Positions 1 through 11,259 of a DNA stretch of 64,000 bases are shown one piece after another. This stretch comes from Lyngbya sp. CCAP 1446/10 (GTDB lineage Bacteria > Cyanobacteriota > Cyanobacteriia > Cyanobacteriales > Microcoleaceae). A model generated the notes under the pieces. It saw only the letters and a list, made by a program, of their open reading frames with translations, was not told the origin of the DNA and made no database searches. The stretch covers positions 62,001-126,000 of the forward strand of contig NZ_JAIGNI010000007.1 in the NCBI RefSeq assembly GCF_026130175.1, in the 5' to 3' direction. Position numbers and translations under genes: made by a program. The first letter of the stretch is position 1. Every line of letters begins with the position of its first letter.

Positions 1-1
1 A

Positions 2-58
2 TTAACGGAACGGGCTCGTTTCGATCGCAAGTTCGAGATATTTAAAGAAAGCCTCTAG
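2..58 (+). CDS. C-terminal end of an unidentified protein (partial)
   Basis: An open frame entering from the left edge ends at TAG 56-58 and reads LTERARFDRKFEIFKESL. The charged composition looks like a real protein end, but only 18 residues are visible. A second frame also reads through this stretch and stops nearby. The family cannot be identified. About 136 bp separate it from the next gene. Confidence 0.3.
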   Translation, partial: LTERARFDRKFEIFKESL

Positions 59-194
59 CAGAAATCTACCCGTAGTTGAGTGGCACTGCCAACAGCCGAT
101 CGCTACAATCATAGATGTTTGTCGTACAATCAGACTTAGTAGGCAGCCGGGAAAGAGCCTTATTCCGTCGATCGGGGATTAAAATTAATAGCGC

Positions 195-3100
195 ATGACT
201 TTCTCTTCGATAATTCGCATCCTGGGGCGATCGCCCCTAGCAACAGAACTGCTCAACAAGCTCCAACGGCACCATTGCCTGCAACTCAACGGCATCGCCC
301 GCTTACCCAAAGGCTTAGTAGCTTCCGCCCTCGCACAACAAGAGGGGCGCAATTTATTGGCTGTGACAGCAACTCTGGAAGAAGCAGGCCGCTGGGTAGC
401 TCAACTAGAAGCGATGGGCTGGCAAACTGTACATTTTTACCCAACTTCGGAAGCTTCGCCCTACGAGCTATCCTACTCCGACGAGAACGAAATGACCTGG
501 GGGCAAATGCAGGTGCTGGCGGACTTGGTGGACAAGCAAGAAAAAAGTGCCACTGCATCTAAGCCGATCGCCATTGTAGCTACCGAAAGAGCTCTCCAGC
601 CTCATTTGCCACCGCCGGATGCTTTTCAACCCTATTGTCTGACACTCAAGCGAGGCGAAGTGCAAGACTCCAAAATACTTGACCGCCAACTGGTCTCGAT
701 GGGGTACGATCGGGTGAATTTGGTAGAAACCGAAGGCCAATGGAGTCGCCGGGGCGATATTGTCGATGTGTTTCCGGTGGCGGCGGAGTTGCCGGTAAGG
801 CTGGAATGGTTCGGGGATACTTTGGATCAACTGCGCGAGTTCGATCCGTCGAACCAGCGATCGCTCGATAAGGTCGATCGATTAGTATTAACTCCTACTA
901 GCTTTAACGCAATTATTAAAGCGGTTTTAGCGGAAAAAAGTATTGACGAAATCAACCAAATAGGCTCTCTTGACACAGAAAAAGAAGCCGAAAAATTTGT
1001 CCATAGGCTGTTAGGTTTAGCGTTTGAAAAACCAGCTTGTTTGTTGGACTATTTGCCAAAAAATACTTTAGTTCTGATTGACGAACCGCCAGGATGCGAA
1101 GCTCACAGTGACCGCTGGTTTGAGAATGCACAGGAACAGTGGGAAAGTTGTAATCGGGAATCAGAAGTTGCGGATGGGGAAACCGAAAAATTGCCAATTG
1201 CTAATTTACAGGTTCCGAAAATTCACCGCAGTTTTGCTGAATCGATCGCAAATGTCGCAGCTTTCGATCGGCTAGAACTTTCAGAATTGGCAGAAGATTC
1301 TAATTCTACTAAAAAATCTCAAACGCCTGCGATTAATTTGTCCAGCAGGCCAGTGCCGGTGATGCCTCACCAATTCGCGAAACTGTCTCAAATGCTCCGG
1401 GAAGAGCGCGATCGAGGTTTTACGGTGTTTCTGGTTTCGGCTCAACCTAGTCGATCGGTATCTCTGCTTTCGGAACACGACTGTCCGGCTCAGTTTGTGG
1501 TGAATCCGCGCGATTTTTTGGCGATCGACAAATTGCAGTTGCAGCACATTCCCGTCGCCTTGAAGTACAGCGGGCTGGCAGAATTGGAAGGGTTTATTCT
1601 GCCGACTTTTCGGATTGTCTTAATTAGCGATCGGGAATTCTACGGCCAGCATTCTCTCGCAACTTTTAGCTATGTCCGCAAACGCCGCCGCGCTGCTTCT
1701 AAAAAGGTTGACCCGAACAAGCTGAGTCCGGGGGATTTTGTGGTGCACCGCCAGCACGGAGTTGGCAAGTTTCTGAAGTTGGAACGCTTGACGATCGATC
1801 GGGAAACTCGCGAATATTTAGTGCTGCAATACGCTGACGGTACTCTCAGGGTGGCGGCAGATCAATTGGGCGCGTTGTCGAGATTTCGGACTGTCGGCGA
1901 TCAAGTGCCGGCTCTCAACAAGCTGACTGGCCAAACTTGGGAAAAAACTAAAGCAAAAGTTCGCAAAGCTGTTAAGAAAGTAGCGGTAGATTTGCTGAAT
2001 CTTTACGCTAAAAGAGCTAAACAACAGGGTTATGCTTTTCCTCCTGATATGCCTTGGCAGCAAGAGTTGGAGGATTCTTTTCCGTACCAACCCACGCCGG
2101 ATCAGTTGAAGGCTACTCTTGATGTTAAACGTGACATGGAGGGCGATCGACCAATGGATCGCTTAGTCTGTGGCGATGTCGGTTTTGGCAAGACGGAAGT
2201 TGCTCTCAGAGCTATTTTTAAGGCAATTACAGCGGGCAAGCAGGTGGCTTTGCTCGCGCCGACGACAATTTTGACCCAACAGCACTATCACACGCTCTCT
2301 GAGCGTTTTTCCCCTTATCCGATCGAAGTTGGTTTGCTCAATCGCTTTCGCACCGAAACCGAGCGCCGGGAGATTCACAAGCGCTTAGCAACTGGGGAGT
2401 TAGACGTGATTGTTGGTACTCAATCTGTGTTGAGCAAAGCGATTAAATTTCGGGATTTGGGTTTGTTGGTGGTGGATGAAGAACAGCGGTTTGGGGTGAA
2501 GCAGAAGGAAGCGATTAAAGCTCTGAAAACCGAGGTAGATGTTTTGACTCTGACGGCGACGCCGATTCCCCGGACTTTGTATATGTCTCTGTCGGGGATT
2601 CGGGAGATGAGTTTGATTTCGACTCCGCCGCCCAGCCGCCGCCCGATTCAGACTCATTTGGCCGCCTACGATTTGGAGGTGGTGCGGACTGCAATTCGTC
2701 AAGAGTTGGACAGGGGCGGTCAGGTTTTTTATGTGGTGCCACGGATTGAGGGGATTGATGAGTTGGCGGATACGTTGCAGCTAATGGTTCCGGGGGCGAG
2801 AATTGCGATCGCCCACGGTCAAATGGATGCTGCGGAATTAGAATCAATCATGCTGACTTTCAGCGCGGCGGAGTTTGATATTTTGGTCTGCACTACGATT
2901 ATTGAGTCTGGTTTGGATATTCCGCGAGTCAATACAATTTTGATTGAGGACGCCCAAAAGTTCGGTTTAGGCCAACTCTACCAGTTGCGAGGACGGGTGG
3001 GACGCGCGGGGATTCAAGCTCACGCTTGGCTGTTTTATCCGAAGCAGAACCAGCTTTCTGATGCTGCAAGGCAGAGGTTGCGGGCAATTCAGGAGTTCGC

Positions 3101-3734
3101 GCAGTTGGGTTCGGGCTATCAGTTGGCTGTCCGAGATATGGAAATTCGCGGTTCGGGTGATGTTTTGGGCACGGAACAGTCTGGTCAAATGGAGGCGATC
3201 GGTTTTGATTTGTATGCTGAAATGTTAGAGGAGGCGATTCGCGAAATTAAGGGCCAGGAAATTCCGAAGGTTGAGGATGCACAAATTGACCTCAGTTTGA
3301 CGGCGTTTATTCCTGCTGATTATATCGGGGATTTGGATCAAAAGATGAGCGCTTATCGATCGGTGGCTTCTGCTAATACCTCGGAAGAGTTGCAGCAAAT
3401 TCGGGCCGATTGGTGCGATCGTTACGGCCCCATTCCTCTGCCAGCCCAGCAACTGATTCGTGTTGTGGAACTCAAACAAATCGCTAAGCAAATTGGTTTT
3501 TCTCGGATTAAACCGGAAAATAAGCAGCACATTGTTTTGGAAACGCCGATGGAGGAACCTGCTTGGAACCTGCTTAAGGCTAATTTGCCGGAACATTTGC
3601 AGTCTCGTTTTGTCTACAGCAAGGGGAAGGTTACTATTCGAGGTATGGCGGTTTTGAGCGCCGAAAAGCAGTTGGATAATTTGATAGATTGGTTGGGTAA
3701 AATGCAGGGCGCTTTGCCGGAAGCTAATCTTTGA
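195..3734 (+). CDS. mfd: Transcription-repair coupling factor Mfd
   Basis: Mfd is a DNA translocase that removes RNA polymerase stalled at lesions and recruits UvrA for nucleotide excision repair. The 1179 residues match the family length. In order they hold a UvrB-like N-terminal region, an RNAP-interacting CarD-like domain near residue 510 ([14 protein letters not shown]), and a RecG-like helicase core. The core shows Walker [10 protein letters not shown] near 661, the DEEQ box VVDEEQRFG near 761 and a QLRGRVGR motif. The TRCF C-terminal domain starts near 1040. The ATG at 195 has no obvious Shine-Dalgarno, as is common in cyanobacteria. An SLH-protein gene follows 30 bp downstream and may be cotranscribed. 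The identification is secure. Confidence 0.97.
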   Translation: MTFSSIIRILGRSPLATELLNKLQRHHCLQLNGIARLPKGLVASALAQQEGRNLLAVTATLEEAGRWVAQLEAMGWQTVHFYPTSEASPYELSYSDENEMTWGQMQVLADLVDKQEKSATASKPIAIVATERALQPHLPPPDAFQPYCLTLKRGEVQDSKILDRQLVSMGYDRVNLVETEGQWSRRGDIVDVFPVAAELPVRLEWFGDTLDQLREFDPSNQRSLDKVDRLVLTPTSFNAIIKAVLAEKSIDEINQIGSLDTEKEAEKFVHRLLGLAFEKPACLLDYLPKNTLVLIDEPPGCEAHSDRWFENAQEQWESCNRESEVADGETEKLPIANLQVPKIHRSFAESIANVAAFDRLELSELAEDSNSTKKSQTPAINLSSRPVPVMPHQFAKLSQMLREERDRGFTVFLVSAQPSRSVSLLSEHDCPAQFVVNPRDFLAIDKLQLQHIPVALKYSGLAELEGFILPTFRIVLISDREFYGQHSLATFSYVRKRRRAASKKVDPNKLSPGDFVVHRQHGVGKFLKLERLTIDRETREYLVLQYADGTLRVAADQLGALSRFRTVGDQVPALNKLTGQTWEKTKAKVRKAVKKVAVDLLNLYAKRAKQQGYAFPPDMPWQQELEDSFPYQPTPDQLKATLDVKRDMEGDRPMDRLVCGDVGFGKTEVALRAIFKAITAGKQVALLAPTTILTQQHYHTLSERFSPYPIEVGLLNRFRTETERREIHKRLATGELDVIVGTQSVLSKAIKFRDLGLLVVDEEQRFGVKQKEAIKALKTEVDVLTLTATPIPRTLYMSLSGIREMSLISTPPPSRRPIQTHLAAYDLEVVRTAIRQELDRGGQVFYVVPRIEGIDELADTLQLMVPGARIAIAHGQMDAAELESIMLTFSAAEFDILVCTTIIESGLDIPRVNTILIEDAQKFGLGQLYQLRGRVGRAGIQAHAWLFYPKQNQLSDAARQRLRAIQEFAQLGSGYQLAVRDMEIRGSGDVLGTEQSGQMEAIGFDLYAEMLEEAIREIKGQEIPKVEDAQIDLSLTAFIPADYIGDLDQKMSAYRSVASANTSEELQQIRADWCDRYGPIPLPAQQLIRVVELKQIAKQIGFSRIKPENKQHIVLETPMEEPAWNLLKANLPEHLQSRFVYSKGKVTIRGMAVLSAEKQLDNLIDWLGKMQGALPEANL

Positions 3735-3764
3735 TTTTCCTCTAAAATCCCGGAATATCAAATC

Positions 3765-4430
3765 GTGAAAAAGTTAGTCAGTGTTTTTTTGGCGATCGCG
3801 CTAGTGCAAGGAGTGCCAATGGCGGTTCAAGCTCAACCAATAATTGACCCGATCGACCGGGTTGTGAATGCAGGATTGATGAATAAAGATGCCAATGGCA
3901 ATTTTAATGCTGAGGGCTTTGTCAGCCGCGCCGAGTTGGCGGCAATTTTGGTAAAAACTTTTGGTTTGGAACGGCGGAAAACTGCTCAGAAACCCGATCG
4001 GGAATTGCCGGACGTACCTAAGACTTACTGGGCGTATAGTGCGATTCAAACTGCTTTGAAAACGGGAACGATGAGTGGATATCGCGATGGAATGTTTTTC
4101 CCAAATCAAAGGGTGACTCGCGCTGAGGCTTTGGCGATTTTTGCTCAAGCTTACGGCGTTTTTCAGTTTCCAGATGCCAGCATTTCCGAGATTTTAGCTA
4201 ATTATCCAGATGCAGGGGAAATCCCTAGTTGGGCTAGAAAGTCTATGGCTACTGCACTCTATGAAGGGTTTGTGAATATTGAACTCGGAACTAATAAGAT
4301 TAATCCTTTGAAGCCGATGACTCGCGGGGATATTGCTTACGCTTTGAGCAAGTATTTGGAGCGGCAGATAAGGCCCACTTCTTCGCCAGTCCCGGATCAG
4401 CTTCCTCCTAATCGCGGCATGGGAAGGTAA
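3765..4430 (+). CDS. S-layer homology (SLH) domain protein
   Basis: This is a 221-residue exported protein with a GTG start. An N-terminal signal peptide (KKLVSVFLAIALVQG, with cleavage probably after AVQAQ) is followed by three SLH-type repeats. These lie near residues 30-70 (ending SRAELAAILVKTFGL), 80-130 (VPKTYWAYSAIQTAL then TRAEALAIFAQAYG) and 140-200 (TRGDIAYALSKYLE). SLH modules bind cell-wall polysaccharide in the periplasm. The protein has no other domain, so it may be a small envelope-anchoring protein. A Pro-rich tail ends it. It lies 30 bp after mfd on the same strand; the spacing allows cotranscription, but no functional link is known. Confidence 0.85.
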   Translation: MKKLVSVFLAIALVQGVPMAVQAQPIIDPIDRVVNAGLMNKDANGNFNAEGFVSRAELAAILVKTFGLERRKTAQKPDRELPDVPKTYWAYSAIQTALKTGTMSGYRDGMFFPNQRVTRAEALAIFAQAYGVFQFPDASISEILANYPDAGEIPSWARKSMATALYEGFVNIELGTNKINPLKPMTRGDIAYALSKYLERQIRPTSSPVPDQLPPNRGMGR

Positions 4431-4435
4431 TATGG

Positions 4436-4470
4436 CAGTTGACAGTTGACAGTTGACAGTTGACAATTGA
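4436..4470. repeat. Heptanucleotide tandem repeat (CAGTTGA)n
   Basis: About four head-to-tail copies of CAGTTGA, the last degenerate, begin directly after the SLH gene stop. This is one of many short tandem heptamer arrays (STRR-like) in intergenic DNA of this window. Confidence 0.85.
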
Positions 4471-4560
4471 CCGCTCGACGGGAATCAAATTGTTGATGCG
4501 TGACCGGCTAGCGGGTTCTATTCATCAGGTTATTGGTCATTGAGAATATCAGAAGGCCGG

Positions 4561-4691
4561 GCGGTTGAAACCGCGTCTATACAGACAAAACCCGCTTGTA
4601 TAGCTGGTTGAAGAGCGGCGTTGAAAATTGCGTTCTTTTCTTCAGTCCCTCTGAGCTCAGACTTCCTTTGTGTAGACGCGGTTTCAACCGC
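4561..4691. mobile_element. MITE-like inverted-repeat element, copy 1
   Basis: This 131-bp element is bounded by 20-bp near-perfect inverted ends: GCGGTTGAAACCGCGTCTAT on the left and GTAGACGCGGTTTCAACCGC on the right. Each end is itself a small hairpin (GCGGTT-GA-AACCGC). A second copy with the same ends and a shared GGTTGAAGAGC interior lies at 56560-56682. It holds no ORF of its own. I see no clear target duplication, so mobility is inferred from the dispersed copies. Confidence 0.7.
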
Positions 4692-4802
4692 TGCATCTAT
4701 GCAAAATCCCGGAGCTTTGGTGACTGTAAAAGCAGCCATCAAACCCCCAGGATTTAATGTTTTCCTCTATTAACGAGGCTCAAATTGTCGATCGGTATTT
4801 AC

Positions 4803-5519
4803 TTAATCAGCAGTAGCCAATTCGGTACTACCAGCGCCGCGCTTCCGCGTCAGGGTATTGAACAACATCTGACCGACAGCTTTAATCAAATTGCCTTCTA
4901 ACTCCATAAACATCTTCATGTTCATGCCAAAAGCTGCATTAGCTTCATCAACAATTCGTTCTGCTGTGGCTTCGTCGATCGGCAATTCATTCATTGCTCC
5001 ACGGTAGTTAGTCTTAAATTCTTTTTCATCAGGAATATCGGCGAATTCATAGAAAGCAGTACCTTCTCCCTCGGTCAAATTCATTCCGCGCTGAGCAATT
5101 CCTTTCAGGATTTGTCCGCCGGATAAATCACCGAGATAGCGAGTGTAAGAATGAGCAACTAATAGTTCTGGTTCGGTAGCCGAGATTTCGTGAATCCGTT
5201 TGATGTAAGCTTTGGCTGAGGCTGACGGAGCTACTTGTTCGCGCCAATTGGCACCGTAGTAGTAAAACAAATCTTGCTCTAAGCTTTGTTTGCGATTCAA
5301 CTCAGAAAAGTAAATTTTTGAAACAACCGGATGCTGTTTTTGGCGTTCCATTTCCTCTTCGATTGCCGAGTAGACAAAGTAGAGGTTTCCGACTAACTTC
5401 CGGTAAGAAGTTTTTTCTACAACGCCTTTTAAAAAACACTTGACAAAACCAACGTTTTCTGCCATCGAGTGAGACTTTTTGGTTCCCTCACGCAATTTGG
5501 TCGCTAAATTGATGCTCAT
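4803..5519 (-). CDS. ho1: Haem oxygenase (biliverdin-producing)
   Basis: This enzyme opens haem to biliverdin IXalpha, CO and iron using reduced ferredoxin. It is the first committed step towards phycocyanobilin and the phytochrome chromophores. The 238 residues match cyanobacterial HO1. The proximal haem ligand is His17 in KKSHSMAENVGF, and the distal-helix signature is YTRYLGDLSGGQILKG. The start ATG at 5519 gives the canonical N-terminus MSINLATKLREGTKKSH. It is transcribed towards the 4561 element. No other bilin gene is adjacent. Confidence 0.96.
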   Translation of the reverse strand: MSINLATKLREGTKKSHSMAENVGFVKCFLKGVVEKTSYRKLVGNLYFVYSAIEEEMERQKQHPVVSKIYFSELNRKQSLEQDLFYYYGANWREQVAPSASAKAYIKRIHEISATEPELLVAHSYTRYLGDLSGGQILKGIAQRGMNLTEGEGTAFYEFADIPDEKEFKTNYRGAMNELPIDEATAERIVDEANAAFGMNMKMFMELEGNLIKAVGQMLFNTLTRKRGAGSTELATAD

Positions 5520-5655
5520 AGTATATTGTCCAACCTTCTATTTTTGTGGTAGCTGATGGATGCGCCAAAAATCTAAAAATTACCTAAGCATTTACCTTAG
5601 ATCGATTTGATGAGAGATTGTATTAATTTTTATAACAAAACTTGCAGTAGTCCGT

Positions 5656-5744
5656 AGTCATCAGTCACCAGTCATCAGTCACCAGTCATCAGTCACCAGT
5701 CATCAGTCACTAACTAATGACTAATGACTAATGACTAATGACTC
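5656..5744. repeat. Compound short tandem repeats (CAGTCACCAGTCAT)n and (TAATGAC)n
   Basis: Alternating CAGTCACCAGTCAT units pass into four or five TAATGAC heptamers, filling the gap between gyrB and the haem oxygenase gene. The array has no spacer/repeat architecture and so is not a CRISPR. Confidence 0.85.
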
Positions 5745-5774
5745 ATCCTCGCCAACTGTCAACTATCAACTAAC

Positions 5775-7775
<2,001 letters not shown>

Positions 7776-8002
7776 CTAAAATTATAGCACAAAACCGTTA
7801 AAGGCGATGCTAGGGCTTTCTAAATGCAAATTTATTAGGGGGACGGAGGCGAATAGTTGTGAGATTGCTTCGCGACTTTCCTGGTGTAGCGCGGTGAATG
7901 AGTGGATGGAGTGAGGGGAAAGTGGAGAGGATGAGAGTCTAGGAGAGGATTTGACGGTTTTTATCGCGAAATGAAATATGCTTTTAAAATCTGCGACAGC
8001 TT

Positions 8003-8908
8003 ATGTTTAGTTTAATTACAATTTGTGGGGCGACGGCGACGGGGAAGTCGGGAGTGGCTTTGGCTTTGGCTTCGCGACTGAAATCTTCGATCCTGAGTGC
8101 AGATTCCCGTCAAGTGTACCGCGAATTTGACATCGGAACGGCAAAACCGACGGCGGTCGATCGCGCTTCTGTACCGCATCACTTGATTGACATCTGCGAT
8201 CCGACAGAAACTCTAACACTCGCAGAATACCAACAGCAAGCTCAAAAAATAATTGCTGATGTCGATTTTCCCGTTTCTCCCCCGCTGTTGTTGGTGGGAG
8301 GGACTGGTTTGTATCTCAAATCGATTGTCAAGGGTTTGAAAATTCCGATGGTGGCACCGATGCCCGAATTGCGATCGCAACTTGCGGATCTCGGACAATC
8401 TCAATGTTACGCGATGTTGCAGCAGGTCGATCGATCCGCCGCCGAGAAAATTCACCTCAACGATTCCTTCAGAACCTTACGAGCACTGGAAGTATTTTAT
8501 GTCACTGGTCGCTCTATTTCCGAACAGCAGGGCGAAAATCCTCCCCATTATCCTATTCTACAGATTGGGTTGGATTGTGAGATTGATGTTTTGGGCGATC
8601 GGATAAAACAGCGCACCGAACAAATGCTAGAACGCGGTTGGTTAGCTGAAGTCGAATATTTGTGTAAAAAATACGGCTGCGACTTACCACTGCTAAATAC
8701 CCTGGGATATCAGGAAATGAAACAATATTTAGCTGGTGACATTACGCTTGAGGAAGCTAAGAATTTGACTGTTTTGCACACGCGGCAATTTGCGAAGAGA
8801 CAGCGGACTTGGTTTCGAGCGTATCCTGAAATTGAATGGTTTGATGTTAGCACGCCGGATTTGTGCGATCGGGTTTGGCTAAGAGTTGCAGAGTTTTGCG
8901 AACAATAA
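8003..8908 (+). CDS. miaA: tRNA dimethylallyltransferase
   Basis: MiaA transfers a dimethylallyl group to N6 of A37 in tRNAs reading UNN codons. The 301-residue protein has the P-loop ICGATATGKSGVALALA at the N-terminus and the substrate motif ILSADSRQVYREFDIGTAKP near residue 30. The later motifs GGTGLYLKSIVKG and TRQFAKRQRTWFR are also present. The ATG at 8003 gives the expected short lead before the P-loop. It is divergent from gyrB. The identification is secure. Confidence 0.97.
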   Translation: MFSLITICGATATGKSGVALALASRLKSSILSADSRQVYREFDIGTAKPTAVDRASVPHHLIDICDPTETLTLAEYQQQAQKIIADVDFPVSPPLLLVGGTGLYLKSIVKGLKIPMVAPMPELRSQLADLGQSQCYAMLQQVDRSAAEKIHLNDSFRTLRALEVFYVTGRSISEQQGENPPHYPILQIGLDCEIDVLGDRIKQRTEQMLERGWLAEVEYLCKKYGCDLPLLNTLGYQEMKQYLAGDITLEEAKNLTVLHTRQFAKRQRTWFRAYPEIEWFDVSTPDLCDRVWLRVAEFCEQ

Positions 8909-8918
8909 GAATTTTTTG

Positions 8919-8960
8919 ACCGCAGAGGGCGCAGAGGACGCAGAGAAGGAGAAAAGAGAG
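8919..8960 (+). repeat. ACCGCAGAG-type direct repeat, left copy
   Basis: The purine-rich unit reads ACCGCAGAGGGCGCAGAGGA, then CGCAGAGAAGGAGAAAAGAG. A close relative in the same orientation lies at 9790-9831. The two flank the Uma2-type gene. Confidence 0.75.
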
Positions 8961-8969
8961 ATGTAAGTG

Positions 8970-9629
8970 TTATTTTTGACTTAGTAAAATTTCTCTAATT
9001 CTTTGTCGAAAAAAACGCACAGCCGCACGCTGTCCGATGGTTCTGCTTTGTTCGATGAAACCGGGAATTTCTGCAACGGGTAAAAAGGGGAAAGCTAAAC
9101 TGCGATCGCACATTTCATATTTCCCATCTACCAATTGATAAACTTGCAGAGATTCCCGCCGATACCTCCAGATTTCGGGAACACCAAGAGCAGCATAAAT
9201 TGTAAACTTATTCACAGAAGAATTCGTGTAATCTGACTCTATTGCTAAATCCGGCGGCGGATCATTTGGCAAATTGATATTTCTGCCTCTAACTAAAGAT
9301 TCATTTTGAATGTAGAAACAGGAATCAGGTTCGACAGCGCGAGTTAAATCTTCTCGTTCAAGAGTCAGCGAACCCAGACTCCTAAGTTCAATTCCCAGAT
9401 CATCTACAATGGCTTCCACAAAGCTTTCTATCAGTCGTTTGGGTTCTTCGTGTTCTTCCAGTGGCATTCGGATTTCTAATACTCCTCCATCGTAAGCAAT
9501 TCTCCAAGCTCTATCGTCCCCAACATCTGCCAGCAATGCTTTAAAAGTTGACCAACTGACACTTTTTAAAATAACTCGATTTTCTGGGGTTGTTTGATGC
9601 TCGACGGGAGTTGATGTTGTTGTTACCAT
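8970..9629 (-). CDS. Uma2-family (DUF820) putative endonuclease
   Basis: This 219-residue protein belongs to the very large cyanobacterial Uma2/DUF820 group, which has a PD-(D/E)XK nuclease fold of mostly unknown role. The core is visible as PPPDLAIES (the Asp and the Glu) followed by NKFTIYAALGVPEIWRYR, with Lys in the expected place. The N-terminal sandwich region ends GGVLEIRMPLEEHE. The ATG at 9629 is used. ACCGCAGAG-type repeats lie on both sides (8919 and 9790), which suggests a mobile or repeatedly duplicated locus. The biological substrate is unknown. Confidence 0.85.
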   Translation of the reverse strand: MVTTTSTPVEHQTTPENRVILKSVSWSTFKALLADVGDDRAWRIAYDGGVLEIRMPLEEHEEPKRLIESFVEAIVDDLGIELRSLGSLTLEREDLTRAVEPDSCFYIQNESLVRGRNINLPNDPPPDLAIESDYTNSSVNKFTIYAALGVPEIWRYRRESLQVYQLVDGKYEMCDRSLAFPFLPVAEIPGFIEQSRTIGQRAAVRFFRQRIREILLSQK

Positions 9630-9789
9630 TTAACAATTCCTTGGTAGCTTCATCAATTTTCATTATAGTCGATGGACTCAAATTTAAGGTAAAATTTACA
9701 AACATAGTGCAGGTATCGGGTAGGGATACGGCACTGCCGTGTCCTGTATTTCATTTTTATGAAGCGAACAAAAAAGATTTTTTAAATTA

Positions 9790-9831
9790 ACCGCAGAGAA
9801 CGCAGAGACGGCTGAGAAAGAGAAAGGAGAG
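9790..9831 (+). repeat. ACCGCAGAG-type direct repeat, right copy
   Basis: This copy reads ACCGCAGAGAACGCAGAGAC and then a GAGAAAGAGAAAGGAGAG tail. It matches 8919-8960 in sequence and orientation. The rest of the gap 9630-9894 shows nothing recognisable. Confidence 0.75.
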
Positions 9832-9894
9832 AAATTAATTATGTGAGGAAGAAGCCGCAAAGCCTGTTCCTCAAATTATATCTAGCGGACTTAA

Positions 9895-10878
9895 TTAACT
9901 GTAAAGACTTGCCACATATTCGCCGTAACCGTTATAGGGCAAAGTTGGGCGAGTTTCCCACGACCAACTGTTACCGGGACCGACTACCCGTTCGCTAGCC
10001 TGTGACCATCTGGGGTGTGGTTTGTCGGGTTCGACGTTTGCTTCAAAGGCGTATTCGTTGGGGCCGATGGTATTCCAAAAAGTGGCGGGTTGTTTTTCGA
10101 CAAATTCAATTTTTACAATTGATTTCGCACCCTTAAAACCGTATTTCCACGGAATCACTTGCCGCAGGGGCGCACCATTTTGTTTTGGTAGCCGCCGCCC
10201 ATACAAACCTGTAGCAAAAAATGCTAAATCGTTTGCCATTTCTTCAATTCGCATACCTTCGGTGTAAGGCCAAGGATAAAATTGCGACATCAAACCGGGG
10301 CCGGGAGTGATTTTTGAGTCGTAAAATGAGGTGAAGCGAACGAATTTAGCGTTTGATTGTGGTTCGACATCAGCCATGAGTAATTTCATGGGAAATCCGA
10401 CCCAAGGAACTACCATCGACCAGGCTTCTACGCAGCGAAATCGATAAACTCGTTCTTCGATGGGGAATTTTTTGTGGAGGTCGTCAATATCGTAGGTGCG
10501 GGGATTTTTGACTAAACCGCCTATTTCTACTTTCCAGTTTTCGGTTGGTAAAGCTTGAGCGGCTTGCCAAATAGATTTTGTGCCGCCATATTCGTAAAAG
10601 TTGTTGTATTTTGTAGCTAAGGCTTCGTCGGTAATTGCCCGATCGACTTTTGCAAAAGCCGGATTCCGGTTCAATCCCGCGTATGCTTGGGTTGAGCCTT
10701 TGTCCAGAGCCGTTTTTGAGCTATCACTGCTTTGACAGCCTGTCAGCGGCAGCAGCGAAGCTGTCACGCCAGCGCCAATTAAATTGGTCATGAAACGGCG
10801 ACGGTTGAAAAATGCTGTTTCTGGGGTAATTTCTGAGTCGAGAATTTCCCAAGGTTTGGCAACGCGAATTAAGGGCAT
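9895..10878 (-). CDS. msrP: MsrP/YedY-like periplasmic molybdopterin enzyme
   Basis: The family reduces methionine sulfoxide in envelope proteins with a molybdopterin cofactor. The 327-residue protein opens with a twin-arginine export signal (NRRRFMTNLIGAG, residues 25-37) followed by a lipobox-like LTGC ending at Cys48. The Mo-ligand cysteine is Cys149 in YRFRCVEAWSMVVPW. Further family motifs are GRRLPKQNGAPLRQVIPWKYG and IVKIEFVEKQPATFW. The usual haem-membrane partner MsrQ/YedZ is not adjacent, so the electron donor must be encoded elsewhere or differ. Family membership is firm; the exact substrate is inferred. Confidence 0.9.
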   Translation of the reverse strand: MPLIRVAKPWEILDSEITPETAFFNRRRFMTNLIGAGVTASLLPLTGCQSSDSSKTALDKGSTQAYAGLNRNPAFAKVDRAITDEALATKYNNFYEYGGTKSIWQAAQALPTENWKVEIGGLVKNPRTYDIDDLHKKFPIEERVYRFRCVEAWSMVVPWVGFPMKLLMADVEPQSNAKFVRFTSFYDSKITPGPGLMSQFYPWPYTEGMRIEEMANDLAFFATGLYGRRLPKQNGAPLRQVIPWKYGFKGAKSIVKIEFVEKQPATFWNTIGPNEYAFEANVEPDKPHPRWSQASERVVGPGNSWSWETRPTLPYNGYGEYVASLYS

Positions 10879-11259
10879 AAGTAATAGTTAAAAGTTATTA
10901 GTTAGTTTGGCCGAAGTTGCCAAAATTTCAATTTTTCAGTCGATTTGAGCTTTGAGATTGACTCCATCGCCGCAATTACTGTATCTGCAATGACAGTATA
11001 GCCTAATTCGTTGAGAGCGAGTCCAGCCGAGTAATCTCACAGCTCGGTTCGATCGACCTATTAAACCTCTCTCGGAAGAAAGTCAGCAAAAATTTACGCG
11101 CGATCGACAGAAGCAATTGTGGCTAAAATCTCGGAAACAATTATGATCAAGCAAAGATTCAAATTATTTAATTTGTCCACAGGAAGCGGCACGCACCGCC
11201 CCGCTTTCCTCCCCCACTCCTCCCTTTAAGTCGGACGGGGGTCTCCAGCGGAAAGACAA
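10879..11259. other. Non-coding gap between msrP-like and kinase genes
   Basis: This 381-bp gap between divergent genes should hold two promoters. I see no convincing ORF or RNA gene. The last 70 bp before the kinase gene carry a C-rich run and GTCGGACGGGGGTCTCCAGC, which could fold weakly; no known riboswitch is recognised. Confidence 0.5.

Noticed and set aside
5656-5744. Possible CRISPR-like array.
   Set aside because: Units are 7-14 bp and contiguous, without unique spacers, and there are no cas genes in the window.
11020-11075. GGTTCGATCGACC looked like a tRNA T-arm.
   Set aside because: No acceptor, D or anticodon stem can be paired around it.
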